A DNA stretch of 64,000 bases from Streptomyces hyaluromycini (GCF_002217755.1 NZ_BCFL01000017.1:948125-1012124), one strand, 5' to 3'; shown: positions 43,266-51,462, numbered from the stretch's first letter. The notes: a model not told the origin generated them from the letters alone. Translations and numbers: made by a program.

Positions 43266-43928
43266 TCAGCGCTTGTTCTTCCAGTTGCGGATGGCCTGGT
43301 CAAGCTGTGAGCGCAGCCGGTTAGCTGCATCGGTGCCCGGTAGCAGCTCGGGGTACGACTCGCTTGGGCGCCCAGCGATCAGGGCTCCCAGATTGGTGGA
43401 ACTCTGCGAAGGGAAGACGAGCGAGCACTTCTTCGCACCCATTTCCTGGGCCAGCCCGAGGAATCCCCTGCCGATGCCAAGGGGAGGCGAGGAACTGTAG
43501 TGCTTCGCTTCGATCGCCGCGACGAGCTTGGCGCTCCGTGGGTGCACCTCAGCCTGTCGGCTCCGCTCGGCCTCCTGGTGATCGATGACGGCGACGTCGC
43601 ATTCGTGTGCGACCTTCGAGGTGGTGGCGGCGACGTACACGCCCAGGTGGATCTCCAGCTGCTTCTGAGTGCCGGGGAAGCTGACCAGGATGTAAGTGAA
43701 GGTGCCCGACCATAGGTTTCCCGGGTGCCTACGAAAGCGCAGTGCAGTGGCTGGAGTCGTGCCGTCCTGCGTGAGCATTGTGGTCCCGCCGGCTGCGTTC
43801 GCGGCTTCGAGGCACAGTGTCAGAAGCGACGCCTCGTAGAGGTCGGATTCGTCTGCGCTGTTGCGGTACACGGGCTGCAGGACACCGATCGCCTTCTCGA
43901 TGGCCTGGATCAGGTTTCCCCTGCTCAT
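43266..43928 (-). CDS. PD-(D/E)xK-like nuclease-fold hypothetical protein
   Basis: A 220-residue protein. Helical N-terminus (MSRGNLIQAIEKAIGVLQPVYR); central ECDVAVIDHQEAERSR followed by SAKLVAAIEAKHYSSSPPLGIGRGFLGLAQEMGAK. The spacing of Asp in CDVAVID and ExK in IEAKHY is the PD-(D/E)xK restriction-type active site. The start overlaps the stop of the upstream gene by 4 bp (43925-43928), so the two are a coupled pair. Possible anti-phage or mobile-element nuclease; no named family. Confidence 0.6.
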   Translation of the reverse strand: MSRGNLIQAIEKAIGVLQPVYRNSADESDLYEASLLTLCLEAANAAGGTTMLTQDGTTPATALRFRRHPGNLWSGTFTYILVSFPGTQKQLEIHLGVYVAATTSKVAHECDVAVIDHQEAERSRQAEVHPRSAKLVAAIEAKHYSSSPPLGIGRGFLGLAQEMGAKKCSLVFPSQSSTNLGALIAGRPSESYPELLPGTDAANRLRSQLDQAIRNWKNKR

Positions 43929-44407
43929 CGGATGGCCTCCGCGTGCGTGTCGATCCCCTCGGACAACAACTCCCTTACCAGTTCGAGCGCGACACGTGCC
44001 TGCGCTGTTTCCTGTTCAAGGTCGATGTAGGAGGGTGTTTCCAGGTCCGGGTCGCCGAACTCGATGGTCGGGTGCATCTCGTGAGCCACAGCTGTGTCTA
44101 GTGAGGCTTTGCGTGACGCGTACATGGTCTCAGCGAGCGTCAGGAGGGCGCCACGGATTAGTCCGATGCTCTCGTCGCCCGTGTACGGGATCACCGCTAC
44201 GTCGGACTCCCCGAGGCGTTGAAGTTTCGTCTCCGCCAGCCGGCTGGCACGTGCTTCGTACTGGCTCTGCTGCTCCTGCTTGAGCTCTTCCTCCGGGACA
44301 GCCCGCCCCTGTCGGACTTCCTGGTCCAGCTGGCTCGCCAGATCCCCCAGCTCGGCCTCTTTGAGCCGCTCCATGATGTACACGTACTGATCGCTGTCGA
44401 ACGACAC
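43925..44407 (-). CDS. Coiled-coil-rich partner of the nuclease-like protein
   Basis: A 160-residue mostly helical acidic protein: YVYIMERLKEAELGDLASQLDQEVRQGRAVPEEELKQEQQSQYEARASRLAETKLQRLGESDVAVIPYTGDE. A second helical half follows. GTG 44407 with GGGAGGGG about 8 nt upstream is preferred over 44452. It is the first gene of a two-gene operon with the nuclease-like gene. It may regulate or hold the nuclease; this is inference from coupling alone. Confidence 0.5.
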   Translation of the reverse strand: MSFDSDQYVYIMERLKEAELGDLASQLDQEVRQGRAVPEEELKQEQQSQYEARASRLAETKLQRLGESDVAVIPYTGDESIGLIRGALLTLAETMYASRKASLDTAVAHEMHPTIEFGDPDLETPSYIDLEQETAQARVALELVRELLSEGIDTHAEAIR

Positions 44408-44571
44408 GTGGCCCCTCCCTAGATGCCCTTCCGGGACTGTACTCAGGGGCACCGACAGATGACGGCGAGTTGATCGACATCAGCCGGTCTGGGCCCGGCG
44501 CCTCCGGCCGTAAGACTTCCTTGTGTCTTCGCGCGGGCTCACTGCTGTTGCTGCTCTACTTCAGTGAGGTC

Positions 44572-44589
44572 CGGCCGCTGGAGCGGCCG
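44572..44589. promoter_or_regulatory. Short perfect hairpin before the lipoprotein gene
   Basis: CGGCCGC-TGGA-GCGGCCG forms a 7-bp stem with a tetraloop, about 120 bp upstream of the lipoprotein ATG. It may be a terminator or an operator in the 299-bp gap 44408-44706, which otherwise shows only promoter-type sequence. Confidence 0.35.
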
Positions 44590-44706
44590 ACCCGCCACTA
44601 TGATCCGCGTCGTACCGAATGTCAGGTGGCGACCCTCCGCTTTCGTCCCCCACAGAAACCGGCCGAGCAGCGCCTGCCGAGATCTCGCTGAACGTGAAAG
44701 GCAGAC

Positions 44707-45294
44707 ATGACCCGCCGGTTCCTTCCTGTCATAGCCGCCTGCGCGGGCGCACTACTCGCCGCTGGCTGTAGCAGCCGCGCCCCGCAGCCCGCTGCAGCAG
44801 CCCCCACGGTCACGGTCACTCAGACCATCATGTCGACCCCCACATCGGCGCCAACGCCTGCAGCCAGCCGCACTTCGGCCACTCCCACACCGGCTGTCTC
44901 CTCGACGCCCGCGACAGCCCCGGCCCGCGCTCCTCAGGGATCGGTCGCCCTGACCGAATGGCACGACGGCGATGCGACGAACAAGTGCGTGAATGTCATG
45001 ACCGCCTACGAGAACCGCTCCGACACCGCAGTAATCTCCATCACCCAGAAATTCCAGACCTTGTACACGCCCAAGCATGCCGACGGCGAGTACCCCGACG
45101 AAGTGGACGGCCCGGTCAAGATGCTCACTCAGGACGCGGGCATCGCCCCGTACGGGAGCCGGACCCTGTACTGGCAGGTGTGCGCGCCCGAGCTGGCCTC
45201 CAAGCAGAACCCAGTTCCGCCGGACGGCACCGACTCGTTCATGTCCGAGATCGGCGCCCAGCCTCGTGCCACCGTCTGGGACTGGGCGCAATAG
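44707..45294 (+). CDS. Lipoprotein, hypothetical
   Basis: A 195-residue exported lipoprotein: MTRRFLPVIAACAGALLAAGC is a signal peptide with lipobox LAAGC (Cys about 21). A Thr/Pro/Ala/Ser-rich linker (about 30-80) follows, then a beta-rich domain with two Cys (NKCVNVMTAYENRSDTAVISITQKF and LYWQVCAPE) that could pair. The domain looks like an immunoglobulin-type ligand-binding or stalk module. It is convergent with the gene at 45316. Confidence 0.7.
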   Translation: MTRRFLPVIAACAGALLAAGCSSRAPQPAAAAPTVTVTQTIMSTPTSAPTPAASRTSATPTPAVSSTPATAPARAPQGSVALTEWHDGDATNKCVNVMTAYENRSDTAVISITQKFQTLYTPKHADGEYPDEVDGPVKMLTQDAGIAPYGSRTLYWQVCAPELASKQNPVPPDGTDSFMSEIGAQPRATVWDWAQ

Positions 45295-45315
45295 AGACGA
45301 CGCGGGCCGCGCACA

Positions 45316-46212
45316 TCAGAACGGCGCACGCGGAGCGAAGAAGTCCCAGCGCTTGTCCAAGAGATCCCGCAACAGGACGGCAGCACCCCACAATTCCTGC
45401 GACGCGCCATCGTCCTTGTAAAGGTCCCAGAATCTCCGGTGACGGATCTTTCCCGCCTCTTCATCGTGGAAGGGCTTGTCGATGGCGGTGAAGACGACAC
45501 CGATCCGCGACGTCTGCCTCAGTGCCTCGTAGAGCGCCTCGTGATACTCGTCCGCACGACCGGGGCGCACCCAGGCCGTCGGGACGTGGATGAACAGCCA
45601 CCCGATTTTGCCCCGCGGCAGTTGCTTGACCGCGCCCTTGACCGTATTTCGGACCGTGGCCTCCGAGAAGGGCGTCTCGTCCTGCTTGTACTTCACCTCG
45701 ACGGGGACGTTACCGATGTTCGCCAAGTTGAGGAGGATGTCGAAGTCCTGGCCCTTGACTCCCGACTCCGTCACCCTGGCGATGCCAGCTGGCATGCACA
45801 TGAGGTTCTGAAGGATGTCTGCTTCGAAGATCGCCGACACGACATCGTTCGTCTTGGTGTAGAAGAGGAAGTCGGCGAACCACGGTTCGCCCTGAAACTC
45901 GAACACCCTCCTAGCGAGTTCCTGGCGCTGCCGGGCCTGCTGCACCCAAGGGCCGAGTCCCTCTCGGTTGTCGGCGAGGGGGAACCTCTCCTTTACCCAG
46001 GCGGCGCCGAAGATGGATTCGAGAAAGGTGGTCGCCGCGGTCTCGGCTACGGCAGCCTCGTAACGATTCGCCGCGACCTCTGGATGTGCGAAGAGGGCCT
46101 GCATGCCCTCATGCATCCGGTCGTTGTAGACCGCCCACGCAGTTGTCTGGTTGGGAAAACCTTGGGCCCGGTTCTCCTCCATCCAAGCCGTGAAGGTCGG
46201 TATTTCGATCAT
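45316..46212 (-). CDS. PD-(D/E)xK-like hypothetical protein
   Basis: A 298-residue protein starting MIEIPTFTAWMEENRAQGFPNQTTAWAVYNDRM. Residues about 165-200 read VKGQDFDILLNLANIGNVPVEVKYKQDE, with Asp and ExK spaced as in PD-(D/E)xK nucleases. The flanking WLFIHVPTAWVRPGRADEYHEALYEAL suggests a restriction-like core strand. ATG 46212 is used; the frame opens earlier without a ribosome site. The third nuclease-fold-like gene on the island. Function unknown; defence is a guess. Confidence 0.5.
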   Translation of the reverse strand: MIEIPTFTAWMEENRAQGFPNQTTAWAVYNDRMHEGMQALFAHPEVAANRYEAAVAETAATTFLESIFGAAWVKERFPLADNREGLGPWVQQARQRQELARRVFEFQGEPWFADFLFYTKTNDVVSAIFEADILQNLMCMPAGIARVTESGVKGQDFDILLNLANIGNVPVEVKYKQDETPFSEATVRNTVKGAVKQLPRGKIGWLFIHVPTAWVRPGRADEYHEALYEALRQTSRIGVVFTAIDKPFHDEEAGKIRHRRFWDLYKDDGASQELWGAAVLLRDLLDKRWDFFAPRAPF

Positions 46213-46343
46213 TCCCGGACTATAAGGGCGCCCGGGACACTGTCGCCAAGGTTTTCCGACAGGGTCACGCCCGTCCTGAGACCGGGACACCCGCGCCCAC
46301 CACGACGGCTGTCACCGCTCACGCGCCAGCTCGCTTTTCGGCA

Positions 46344-46595
46344 TCAACGGTCAATGATCGACCCGTTAGCGATCCCGCTGACCAGCGCGCGCATCGCCGC
46401 CGTCGAGAAGAGCAACGGCCCACGGCTGATGTCCTTGGAGTCGCGCACTGCGGCGCACTCACCCAGTTCCGCAACTTCCACGCAGTCGTTCGCACCCCCG
46501 CTGTACGAGCTCTTCCGCCACCGCGCATGCGTGAGATCGACGTCGTGCTGAGCTGTCGTGACAACGTGCGGGGCGTCCATGCTGGGCGTGCTCAC
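46344..46595 (-). CDS. DUF397 domain protein
   Basis: An 83-residue protein with the DUF397 core ARWRKSSYSGGANDCVEVAELGECAAVRDSKDISRGPLLFSTAAMRALVSGI. DUF397 proteins are almost always encoded just after an XRE/DUF5753 regulator in actinomycetes and act with it, in the BldB/AbaA-like group. The start overlaps the regulator stop by 4 bp, confirming coupling. Confidence 0.92.
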   Translation of the reverse strand: MSTPSMDAPHVVTTAQHDVDLTHARWRKSSYSGGANDCVEVAELGECAAVRDSKDISRGPLLFSTAAMRALVSGIANGSIIDR

Positions 46596-47473
46596 TCTTC
46601 GAGCTCCTTGCTGATGCGTGCGGTGCGGGTGCGAGTCTCCGACGCGTCGAGGGCGCTGCCTCTCAACTGATCGAAGATGTCCGTGTAGTTGGCCACGTCC
46701 TCAGGGGACTCCAGATACACGGAGTTCTTGGGGTTCTCCAGCCACACCAGGTCCGGCGTCGGGTGCGGGAAGGTCAGGATGACGAACGGGCCATACAGTC
46801 CGGGGTGCGCTCCGAGGGAGAATGGCAGCAGCTGCACGGTGACGTTCGACTGTTCGCTCGCCTCCACCAGCTTCCGCAGCTGGTCGCGCATCACTTGTGC
46901 AGAGCCGACTGTCCTGCGCAGCACAGCTTCGTCGAGGATCGCCCAGAGTCTGGCGGGGGTCTCGCCGCCCAAGCGGCTGTTCTGTCGCTCCATGCGGACC
47001 CTGACCAGGGACTCGACCTGCGGCGGGGACAGGTCCTTCCTCATCTGGGAGATCACGGCACGCGCGTAGTCCTCGGTCTGGAGCAGCCCTGGCACGAGCA
47101 TCGGCTGGTAGCTGGCGAGGTGCGTCGCGCCGGCCTCCAGCGCGAGGTACCCGTCGTAGCGGGTCGGGGTGAGTACCGTCGAGTACTTCCGCCACCAGGG
47201 CTTCTGCTGCTCTTTGTCCGCTCGCACGAGGTCGAGCACGTCGGCGCGCCGGCCTTCGTCCTCGACGCCGTACAGGTCTAGCAGAGCACGGACGAGGACC
47301 GGTGTCGTACCGCGTTCCCCGTTCTCGATCCGGCTCAGTGACCCCTGGTTGACCTCCAGCTGGTCGGCGACCTCGGTGAGGGTGAGCCCGGTCGCGTCAC
47401 GCAGTTCCTTCAGCCGTGCCGCGAGCTGTCGCCGGTAGACCGACTGCGGGACCAGGCTTCTCTTCAAGGCCAT
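46592..47473 (-). CDS. XRE-family regulator with DUF5753 domain
   Basis: A 293-residue regulator: helix-turn-helix at about 14-65 (LAARLKELRDATGLTLTEVADQLEVNQGSLSRIENGERGT) and DUF5753 at about 100-275 (LEAGATHLASYQPMLVPGLLQTEDYARAVI...VQLLPFSLGAHPGLYGPFVILTFP). ATG 47473 avoids an upstream extension. It is paired with DUF397 downstream and divergent from a TPR regulator gene. It is a candidate controller of the nearby lanthipeptide genes, though this class regulates many things. Confidence 0.92.
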   Translation of the reverse strand: MALKRSLVPQSVYRRQLAARLKELRDATGLTLTEVADQLEVNQGSLSRIENGERGTTPVLVRALLDLYGVEDEGRRADVLDLVRADKEQQKPWWRKYSTVLTPTRYDGYLALEAGATHLASYQPMLVPGLLQTEDYARAVISQMRKDLSPPQVESLVRVRMERQNSRLGGETPARLWAILDEAVLRRTVGSAQVMRDQLRKLVEASEQSNVTVQLLPFSLGAHPGLYGPFVILTFPHPTPDLVWLENPKNSVYLESPEDVANYTDIFDQLRGSALDASETRTRTARISKELEE

Positions 47474-47697
47474 GCCGGAAGTCTCTCCGTACCGGCGCCG
47501 CCTCGACAAGCCCGTACGGGTCAACTTCTCAAGACATATTGCCTAGTTGGTGGTTGCATCGGCATGCTGTCAGGAGTCACGACGCGCGTTCGTTCGGGTG
47601 CGCGCCGCAGCAGACCGATGGGCGATGCCTCGCCACGACCCCGTCACCGGCGCGCGCCTCCATGTCGGTCCCGCACGCCGTACCAGGAGGGTGGGCC

Positions 47698-49038
47698 ATG
47701 CCACGGACAACGCTGCTTCGGCAGCTGCTCCAGCAGCGGCACCTGACGACGCACGAGGCTTTCGCCGCCCAGTACGAGCGGGCTGCCGTGCGGCTGGCGG
47801 AGCTCGACCGAGACCCTCGCCTGGCGTCCCTCCAGGTCTCTCCACGCCAGTTCGACCGCTGGTACGGCGGGGAGCTACTGACTCTGCCCCGTCCTGACGC
47901 CTGCCGGGTGTTGGAGCACATGCTGGGCAGACCGGTGTCCGAGCTGTTCTCCGCGGTGTACGACGGCGACTCCGAGTCCGGCCGCTCCGAGGAGCCGCGC
48001 ACTCGCGAGCAGGCGCCGAGTCCCCTTCCGTCACGAGAGGACGACGAGAACCCCCTGGACATCGTCGCCCGGACGCGGCAGCTCACGGCCAGCAACACCG
48101 ACGCCGCGACGCTCGCGTTCCTGGATTCCTCCCTGGAGGGCATTGCCGACCGGTACGAGCAGGACGGGCCGTACGCCCTGCGCCCCCAGGCTCGCCAGGT
48201 GAGGCAGCTCGCCCACACCCTCCTCGACGGCCGCCAGCCCCCAGGCACGCGCCGGGAACTCTTCCGCCTCGCCGCACGCGCCGCCGGCCTGCTCGGCTAC
48301 ATGGCGGTGAACACGGGCGACTTCGCGCTTTCGGAGGCGTACTGCACCGAAGCCCGGGACCTCAGCCGTGAGATCGGCGACCTGGACACAGAGCTCTGGG
48401 CGCGTGGGACCCTCTCCTTCGGCCTTTACTACGCCGGCCGGTATGACGAGGCCGACGCTTGCGCCGCCGCGGCCGTCGAGCGCGCGCCACGCCATGCCCA
48501 GTCCATCCGCCTGCTCGCCAACGGCCGAGCCCGAGCCCTCGGCAAGACCGGTGACCGGCGTGCCGTCGAGCAGGCGATCGGGCAGGCACTCCGCCTCTCC
48601 GACCTCCACGAGGTACCCGTCGGGCTGACCTCCTGCATCTCCTTCGAGCCGTACGGACGGGCCCGGACACTGGCCAACGCCGTCACGTCACACGTTGCCC
48701 TGCGCAACACGGCCCAGGTGCTGCGCGACGCCGAGCACATCGACGACCTCGTGGAGCACTCCACATCCTCCTGGAGCCGTTCGCTGGTACGCCTCGACGT
48801 CGCCACCGCGCTGCTGCAGCAGCGCACTCCCGACATCGATCACGCGATGGCGCTCGGGGGTGAGGCTCTACGGCTGTGCGGAGACACCCCGATCAGCTCC
48901 GTCTACCAACGCTCCCGTGACCTGCGCGAGCAGGCCAGGCCGTGGCGTGATCACCCGGCGGTACGCGATTATGGCGAGGAGTTCCGGGCCTGGAGCTCGC
49001 AGCCAGCCGTCCTGGCCATGGCGTCATCCGCGTCGTAG
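47698..49038 (+). CDS. TPR-containing regulator-like protein
   Basis: A 446-residue protein. The N-terminal 75 residues (TTLLRQLLQQRHLTTHEAFAAQYERAAVRLAELDRDPRLASLQVSPRQFDRWYGG) form a helix-turn-helix-like domain of the type found in Streptomyces regulators. Residues about 120-430 are tetratricopeptide-like helices (FALSEAYCTEARDLSREIG; GRYDEADACAAAAVERAP). ATG 47698 has GGAGG 7 nt upstream. It is followed at 49094 by the 2H-type gene. Similar proteins often border lanthipeptide and Fxs-type loci. Confidence 0.7.
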   Translation: MPRTTLLRQLLQQRHLTTHEAFAAQYERAAVRLAELDRDPRLASLQVSPRQFDRWYGGELLTLPRPDACRVLEHMLGRPVSELFSAVYDGDSESGRSEEPRTREQAPSPLPSREDDENPLDIVARTRQLTASNTDAATLAFLDSSLEGIADRYEQDGPYALRPQARQVRQLAHTLLDGRQPPGTRRELFRLAARAAGLLGYMAVNTGDFALSEAYCTEARDLSREIGDLDTELWARGTLSFGLYYAGRYDEADACAAAAVERAPRHAQSIRLLANGRARALGKTGDRRAVEQAIGQALRLSDLHEVPVGLTSCISFEPYGRARTLANAVTSHVALRNTAQVLRDAEHIDDLVEHSTSSWSRSLVRLDVATALLQQRTPDIDHAMALGGEALRLCGDTPISSVYQRSRDLREQARPWRDHPAVRDYGEEFRAWSSQPAVLAMASSAS

Positions 49039-49093
49039 ACGCCGTCGGTGTTGTCGTACACCGGGGCGGTGTGAAGCCGAAGGAGTTCGACGG

Positions 49094-49798
49094 GTGCCCC
49101 TGCTCAGCGCCGATCCCGCCGCGTTCCCCGCCGAGCCTCCCGCCGACACGCATGATCCGGCGGTCACCGCGGCCCACGACTGGGCGGCGTTCAGCGCACT
49201 CGACGAGATGACCGATCACTGGGCACGCCCCGGATGGGCGGACGGCAGCCGGGCGTACTACTGGATGCTGAGCTTTCCGGACGACCAGCGGCTCGCGACC
49301 CTCGCCCGGCACTGCCAGGAGGAGCTGGCCCCCCTCGGCCTCGACCCGGTGCCGACGGACGGGCTGCACATCACCCTCGCCCGCGTGGGCAGGCCGGGCG
49401 CTGTCGCCCCCGATCAGCTGGACAGCCTGGCGCGGGACGCGGAGGCGCTGCTGCCCCCCGCATTCTCCATACGTGCCATGCCGCTGGCCGGCTCCCGCGG
49501 TGCCGTCCGACTGTCCCTCGGCCCGTGGGAACCCCTGCTTCGGCTGCACCACGCACTGGCCGAGGCCGGAAGCAGTGCTGGTCTCGCGCCGAAGAAGCCG
49601 ACGTCCGCTTTCCGACCGCACCTGAGCCTCGCCTACAACAACCGTCGGCGTCCCGCTGCCCCCGTCGTGGAGGCGGTCTCAGCACTTCGTGCTCTCCCCG
49701 CTGTCGAGCTCTCCGTGTCCGCCGTTCAGTTGGTGGAGCTCCGCCGCGAGGGGCGGACGTACCGCTGGGATGTACGGAAGAGCGTCCCGCTCGGGTAG
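49094..49798 (+). CDS. 2H phosphoesterase (2'-5' RNA ligase family)
   Basis: A 234-residue protein with the two active-site histidine motifs of the 2H superfamily: HITLARV (about residue 94) and HLSLAYN (about 176), each H-x-T/S-x, within a beta-alpha-beta fold (YYWMLSFPDDQRLATLARHCQEEL). Known members cleave 2',3'-cyclic phosphates or 2'-5' linkages in RNA; the substrate is unknown here. GTG 49094 follows AAGGAG at a spacing of 8. Its last 120 bp overlap the 3' end of the convergent ATPase gene. Confidence 0.82.
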   Translation: MPLLSADPAAFPAEPPADTHDPAVTAAHDWAAFSALDEMTDHWARPGWADGSRAYYWMLSFPDDQRLATLARHCQEELAPLGLDPVPTDGLHITLARVGRPGAVAPDQLDSLARDAEALLPPAFSIRAMPLAGSRGAVRLSLGPWEPLLRLHHALAEAGSSAGLAPKKPTSAFRPHLSLAYNNRRRPAAPVVEAVSALRALPAVELSVSAVQLVELRREGRTYRWDVRKSVPLG

Positions 49799-50239
49799 CC
49801 CACGGACATCCAGGGGGAAGACCACGACCACTTCCTTACCGATCGCGGTCGGCCGGACCGACCATTCGGAGGCCAGCGCCCCGACGAGCAGCAGTCCGAG
49901 ACCACTTCCCGTCAGCTCACCCGGCGACGCCTGCGCTGATCGTGCCCGGACCTCGGAGACATCCCGTCCCGCGTCGTGGACTCGCAGTACCGCTACGTCC
50001 CGGTAGACCTCCACGCACATGCAGTCCGGTCCGCCGGCGGTGTGTCTGACCGCGTTGCCCACCAGTTCCGAGGCGACCAGAACGGCGTCGTCGACGCGCC
50101 CCGGTGTGGCACATCCCTTGAGGGACTCGTGTACGTGTCGCCGCGCGAGGCCCGAAGGCTCGGCGTAGTCGGCCAACTTCACCCAATGACGCCTTACCGG
50201 TGTCTGCCTGCAGAGGCGCTCTTCGTCTACCGCGTCCAT
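49679..50239 (-). CDS. HATPase_c_2 anti-sigma-factor-like ATP-binding protein
   Basis: A 186-residue single-domain GHKL ATPase: VDDAVLVASELVGNAVRHTAGGP (N box), VLRVHDAGRDVSEVRAR (G1), GLGLLLVGALASEWSVRPTAIGKEVVVVFPL (G2). These RsbW/SpoIIAB-like proteins are numerous in Streptomyces and bind sigma factors or anti-anti-sigma proteins. ATG 50239 is chosen; the frame continues upstream without support. It overlaps the 2H-type gene by 120 bp tail to tail and is divergent from the resolvase-like gene. Confidence 0.8.
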   Translation of the reverse strand: MDAVDEERLCRQTPVRRHWVKLADYAEPSGLARRHVHESLKGCATPGRVDDAVLVASELVGNAVRHTAGGPDCMCVEVYRDVAVLRVHDAGRDVSEVRARSAQASPGELTGSGLGLLLVGALASEWSVRPTAIGKEVVVVFPLDVRGLPERDALPYIPAVRPPLAAELHQLNGGHGELDSGESTKC

Positions 50240-50399
50240 CGCCACTCTCGTTTCCGGTTGGGCACTGGACCGATCAGCCTCGCCATCCGTGAGCCGCGAC
50301 GGTACGCCGCAGCTCCGCCTCTTCGCGCGCCGCCGGACGGCGGACCAACGGCGTCCTGACGGCGTACCGCCGTCGGCCGCCCCCAGCGAGGCTCTTCTT

Positions 50400-50424
50400 C
50401 GAGACGCCGGCCCTTGGCGTCTCG
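50400..50424. promoter_or_regulatory. 9-bp inverted repeat upstream of the resolvase-like gene
   Basis: CGAGACGCC (50400-50408) / GGCGTCTCG (50416-50424) are perfect arms with a 7-bp centre. It lies in the divergent gap 27 bp before the ATG at 50451. It could be an operator or an RNA hairpin overlapping the leader. Confidence 0.5.
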
Positions 50425-50450
50425 ACCCAACCGGCTGGAGGTAACTCGGA

Positions 50451-50858
50451 ATGAGCGGCAGCGCGAGGCAGACCGCACCGCACGAGGTGCCCCCGGGCGC
50501 GCGCCTGGTGCTGTATGCCTGCCTGCCCGCGTCGCTCGGTGAGATCGCCGACCACAGCGTGGCCAGCACACGGCAGTACGTCGCCGATGCCGGCTGGGAG
50601 GCGGTCGAGACGTACGTCGACCGAGCGCCACCGTTCGAGAGCCGCGCCCTGTGCGAGGGCTGGCACAACGCTCTGGCCGCGGTCGAGCAGGGGCGGGCGG
50701 CCGGGATCGTCACCCCCCTGCTCGTGATGCTGGGGCATCTGGAGGAGGACAAGACGAACCTCGCGGCCTGGCAGGCCCGGACCGGGGCGTTGATCACGAC
50801 ACCGTGGGCGGTCGTCGACGCCACCGTCCCGACGCTCTTACGGAGGACGGCGGCGTGA
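50451..50858 (+). CDS. Resolvase-like small protein lacking the catalytic Ser
   Basis: A 135-residue protein whose fold pattern resembles the N-terminal domain of serine recombinases: a first strand RLVLYACLP, SVASTRQYVADAGWEAVETYVDRAPPFESRALCEGWHNALAAVEQGRAAGIVTPLLVMLGH. The catalytic Ser expected after the first strand (YxRxS) and the first Arg are absent, so it is unlikely to recombine DNA. It begins the plus-strand run that leads into the lanthipeptide genes and is followed by a short membrane peptide gene with overlapping start. Confidence 0.45.
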   Translation: MSGSARQTAPHEVPPGARLVLYACLPASLGEIADHSVASTRQYVADAGWEAVETYVDRAPPFESRALCEGWHNALAAVEQGRAAGIVTPLLVMLGHLEEDKTNLAAWQARTGALITTPWAVVDATVPTLLRRTAA

Positions 50859-51034
50859 TGACCAGCATGCGGCTACGGCCTCTGCGGCAACTGCTCAGCC
50901 AGCTCGGATTGGTGCTGCGGCACCCGGCGAAGTATGTCGGCCGGTTCGGCTTCGGCGCCTTCCAAGTGCTGTTCCTGCCCGTCCTGGTGACCGGCACAGC
51001 GTTGACCACGCTCTACGCAGGCCAGATCCGGTAG
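50858..51034 (+). CDS. Small membrane peptide upstream of the lanthipeptide precursor
   Basis: A 58-residue protein: basic N-terminus (TSMRLRPLRQLLSQLGLVLRHPAKYVGRFGFG) and one hydrophobic helix (AFQVLFLPVLVTGTALTTLYAG). It may start at GTG 50855 or ATG 50858; GGAGG at 50842 suits either. The start overlaps the preceding stop, so it is co-translated with the resolvase-like gene. The function is unknown; it could be membrane-associated in peptide production. Confidence 0.5.
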   Translation: MTSMRLRPLRQLLSQLGLVLRHPAKYVGRFGFGAFQVLFLPVLVTGTALTTLYAGQIR

Positions 51035-51144
51035 CTACGGCCCGCGTCCTCGACTCCCTCTCCGGATGCTCCGAATCCCCGTCCCCCACGGAATCCGATC
51101 AGCCGGAGAGGGGCCGCACCGCAAGGTGCGAATGCAGGAAGCCA

Positions 51145-51177
51145 GCCGGTGTGCGGCACGGCGAGCCGCACACCGGC
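51145..51177 (+). promoter_or_regulatory. 12-bp perfect hairpin upstream of the lanthipeptide precursor
   Basis: GCCGGTGTGCGG (51145-51156) and CCGCACACCGGC (51166-51177) flank a 9-base loop. No T run follows. It lies 54 bp before the precursor ATG, so it could terminate the upstream pair or act in the precursor leader. Confidence 0.55.
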
Positions 51178-51230
51178 CGGCCAGCAGTACGACGAACCGT
51201 TCGAACCCTTCCGACACGAGAGGAAGTGCG

Positions 51231-51449
51231 ATGACCGCAACCACACTCAGCCCGATCAGCGCGCCACCGCCGGTAACGGCCGGCGCCGAGGCGTCCGTCG
51301 TGGCAGGCGCCCTCGACGTACCCGCCGACCCCTTCGACATCGACCTCACCATCATCACGGAGGTCGACTCTGACCTGCTTCCCAGGGCGTGCGACACCGG
51401 TGACGGCTGCAAGCCGTCCTGCGCCTCGTCCTGCGCGAGCGCCGTCTGA
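51231..51449 (+). CDS. FxLD-family lanthipeptide precursor
   Basis: A 72-residue precursor. The leader contains DPFDIDLTIITEVDSDLL, the FxLD-type recognition motif (FDID in place of F-x-L-D). The C-terminal core from about residue 52 is RACDTGDGCKPSCASSCASAV with four Cys and several Ser/Thr that can form lanthionine rings. ATG 51231 has GAGGAAG 6 nt upstream. LanB, LanC and a PIMT-like methyltransferase follow on the same strand. The core also carries an Asp-Gly pair, the best kind of site for aspartimide or isoaspartate formation. Ring pattern not predictable here. Confidence 0.88.
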   Translation: MTATTLSPISAPPPVTAGAEASVVAGALDVPADPFDIDLTIITEVDSDLLPRACDTGDGCKPSCASSCASAV

Positions 51450-51462
51450 CAGCGGCTCGTAC

